Positions 31,957 through 33,337 of a stretch of 33,337 bases of DNA are shown here, in pieces. The notes under the pieces were generated by a model. The model ran no database searches. It had not been told where the DNA came from and worked only from the letters and a program-made list of their open reading frames with translations. Source of the DNA: Streptomyces acidicola (GTDB lineage: Bacteria > Actinomycetota > Actinomycetes > Streptomycetales > Streptomycetaceae). The stretch lies in assembly GCF_009377235.1 (NCBI RefSeq), contig NZ_VMNX01000096.1:1-33337 (forward strand), read 5' to 3'. Position 1 is the first letter of the stretch; the number at the start of each line of letters is the position of its first letter. The translations under genes were made by a program, and so were the position numbers.

Positions 31957-32931
31957 TTATGGCTGGTCGGGATGGACTGGGTGGTCTGGCTGCCCTCCGC
32001 GCTGCTGCTGGGAACCCTGGGAACCCTGGGAACCCTGGAAACCTTGGGAACTTTTGGACTCCTGGGACCCGTGGGACTCCTGAAACTCCTGCGATTCCTT
32101 TGGCTCCTTGAACGTTACGTCCCTGTGCTGTACGCGTCGGAAGAGCAGGTCGTTCACCACATGACCCTTGTCCAGTCCCTGGCCCTCGAAACGGGTCAGC
32201 GGCCGGAACGCCGGACGCGGCGCGAATCCGCCGCCGGCCTGTGTGTTCTCGAAGTCGGGGTGCGCGGTGAGCACGTCGAGCATCCACTCGGCGTACGGCT
32301 CCCAGTCGGTCGCACAGTGGAGGACGGCACCCGGCTTGAGCCGGGACGCGGCGAGCGCGAGGAACTCCGGCTGGATCAGCCGCCGCTTGTGGTGCCGCTT
32401 CTTGGGCCACGGGTCGGGGAAGTAGACGCGCAGTCCGTCGAGGGAGTCGGGGGCGAGCATCTCGCGCAACAGGATGATGGCGTCCCCGTTCCCCACCCGG
32501 ATGTTGGACAGCCCGTTCTGATCGGCGAGATTGAGCAGATTGCCCTGGCCAGGGGTGTGCACGTCCACGGCGAGAACATTGGTCTCGGGATCCTCCGCGG
32601 CCATCTGCGCGGTGGCTTCCCCCATCCCGAACCCGATCTCCAGCACCACGGGGCACGCGTTCCCGAACAGCTCGGTGAGATCGATCGTCCGCTGCCCGTC
32701 GATGTCCAGCCCCCACTTGGGCCACAGCCGCTGCAACGCGTCCGCCTGGCCCGCCGTCACCCGGCTCCGCCGCGGCTGGAAACTCCGGATCCGCCGCTCG
32801 AAGTGGGACCCGGCGGGATCGGCCTTCGGCCCGTCGGGGAACCGGGGTTCACCCTTGGCCCGGGTACGACGGAGGGACGCGCCGGGGGTGGTGCGCCGCG
32901 GGGCTTCGGGGATGTGGGTGGAATCAGACAC
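31957..32931 (-). CDS. trmB: tRNA (guanine-N7-)-methyltransferase TrmB with repetitive C-terminal tail
   Basis: The 324-residue SAM-dependent enzyme makes m7G46 in the variable loop of tRNAs. Family marks include LEIGFGMGEATAQMA (SAM site), the signature YFPDPWPKKRHHKRRL, and PLTRFEGQGLDKGHVVNDLLF near the end of the catalytic domain. The last 50 or so residues (Glu/Ser/Gln/Gly repeats such as GSQGSQ) are encoded by a 9-bp GGAACCCTG-type tandem repeat (about 32007-32060) and are not part of the family core. The start is GTG 32931; the minus strand has TAAAAT 10 nt upstream as a likely -10, so the leader is very short. Confidence 0.93.
   Translation of the reverse strand: MSDSTHIPEAPRRTTPGASLRRTRAKGEPRFPDGPKADPAGSHFERRIRSFQPRRSRVTAGQADALQRLWPKWGLDIDGQRTIDLTELFGNACPVVLEIGFGMGEATAQMAAEDPETNVLAVDVHTPGQGNLLNLADQNGLSNIRVGNGDAIILLREMLAPDSLDGLRVYFPDPWPKKRHHKRRLIQPEFLALAASRLKPGAVLHCATDWEPYAEWMLDVLTAHPDFENTQAGGGFAPRPAFRPLTRFEGQGLDKGHVVNDLLFRRVQHRDVTFKEPKESQEFQESHGSQESKSSQGFQGSQGSQGSQQQRGGQPDHPVHPDQP
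32007..32060. repeat. 9-bp tandem repeat encoding the TrmB tail
   Basis: Consecutive GGAACCCTG units (perfect then degenerate) on the + strand encode the Gly-Ser-Gln repeats at the C-terminus of TrmB on the minus strand. Confidence 0.85.
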
Positions 32932-33337
32932 AGTGAAGTCGATTTTACTGGGAGCCGGGCCACGTGAGACCTGCCGCCGGGTTCGTCCCTTCCCTGGGGG
33001 CTGCCGCCCCCAGACCCTCGCTGTCGGCCTGAACGGCCTCGTCCTCAAACGCCGGACAGGCTGAAAACCCCAGCCCCGCCCCGCACATTCCAGCCCCTCC
33101 GGCGTTTGAGGAGCGGGGGTCCGGGGGCCGGCCCCCGAAACGGGGTCCGGGGCGGAGCCCCGAAGAGGGGGCCGGGGGCGGAGCCCTGAGGGACTGGTCC
33201 GGGGCGCAGCCCCGAAACCCGGGGGTCCAGGGGGCGCAGCCCCCTCGGCCGGGGTCGAAGGGGCGGCAGCCCCTGGGGATGGGACGGGTAGGGGCGGCGG
33301 GGGCGAAACCTCCCGGCCGGTGCCCGCACCCCACGGC
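32932..33337. repeat. intergenic block of Streptomyces GC-rich hairpin repeats
   Basis: No gene is supported here. A perfect 15-bp inverted repeat, TCCTCAAACGCCGGA (33042-33056) and TCCGGCGTTTGAGGA (33098-33112), is followed from about 33113 by five or more small GGGGCGnAGCCCC-type palindromes in series. I recognise both as very common Streptomyces intergenic elements. They may terminate transcription and are prone to recombination. Confidence 0.75.

Overview
The window looks like a chromosomal piece of a Streptomyces (or very close actinomycete). It is extremely G+C-rich, with strong third-position G/C in every gene and frequent GTG/TTG starts. It also has tRNA genes without an encoded CCA end, a c-di-AMP (ydaO-type) riboswitch in front of a cell-wall peptidase, and the GC-rich hairpin repeats typical of Streptomyces intergenic DNA at its right end. 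The species cannot be named from this sequence alone.

Region 1 (1-10,332) is the downstream end of a trans-acyltransferase polyketide synthase cluster, all on the + strand. It holds the 3' end of a PKS gene (KS tail, DH, KR, ACP, TE, with no AT), a discrete AT-ER didomain protein that would load malonyl units in trans, an MDR-type enoyl reductase, a SAM O-methyltransferase and a cytochrome P450. A 15-bp hairpin terminator closes the block. The order (last AT-less PKS with TE, AT-ER, reductase, O-methyltransferase, P450) matches my recollection of the iso-migrastatin (mgs) cluster. A glutarimide-type polyketide is therefore a reasonable but unproven product; the diagnostic loading genes lie outside the window.

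Region 2 (10,333-16,490) looks like ordinary chromosome: tRNA-Asp, tRNA-Phe, a DEAD-box RNA helicase with a long Arg/Asp/Gly tail, an amino-acid/amine permease with a Crp-like site in its promoter region, tRNA-Lys and a DedA membrane protein.

Region 3 (16,491-20,706) holds an OmpR-type response regulator and histidine kinase, followed by two convergent paralogous membrane proteins. Each paralog has four copies of a W-x9-G-x4-D repeat (DUF347/COG4705 type). Both paralogs carry the same 11-bp-spaced direct repeat upstream, a plausible binding site for the regulator. This is the best candidate here for an undescribed sensing/transport system.

Region 4 (20,866-23,711) is an arsenic-type operon: a BASS-family transporter, ArsR, an aquaporin and a low-molecular-weight-phosphatase-type ArsC. 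It is followed by a small unknown protein and initiator tRNA-fMet with a strong terminator.

Region 5 (24,405-27,696) has a membrane-anchored ABM-fold protein, a RibD-like protein with reversed domain order, a MarR regulator and a GTP cyclohydrolase II. Three related palindromes (TTnAA-n2-TTnAA class) sit at the marR and cyclohydrolase promoters.

Region 6 (27,697-33,337) has the ydaO riboswitch and M23 peptidase, an aldo/keto reductase, a PrsW-family membrane protease with a His/Gly/Tyr-rich tail, TrmB with a repetitive tail, and a terminal block of GC-rich hairpin repeats. Across the whole window, short tandem repeats (9-25 bp units) recur at gene ends, protein linkers and intergenic spacers, in roughly twenty places.
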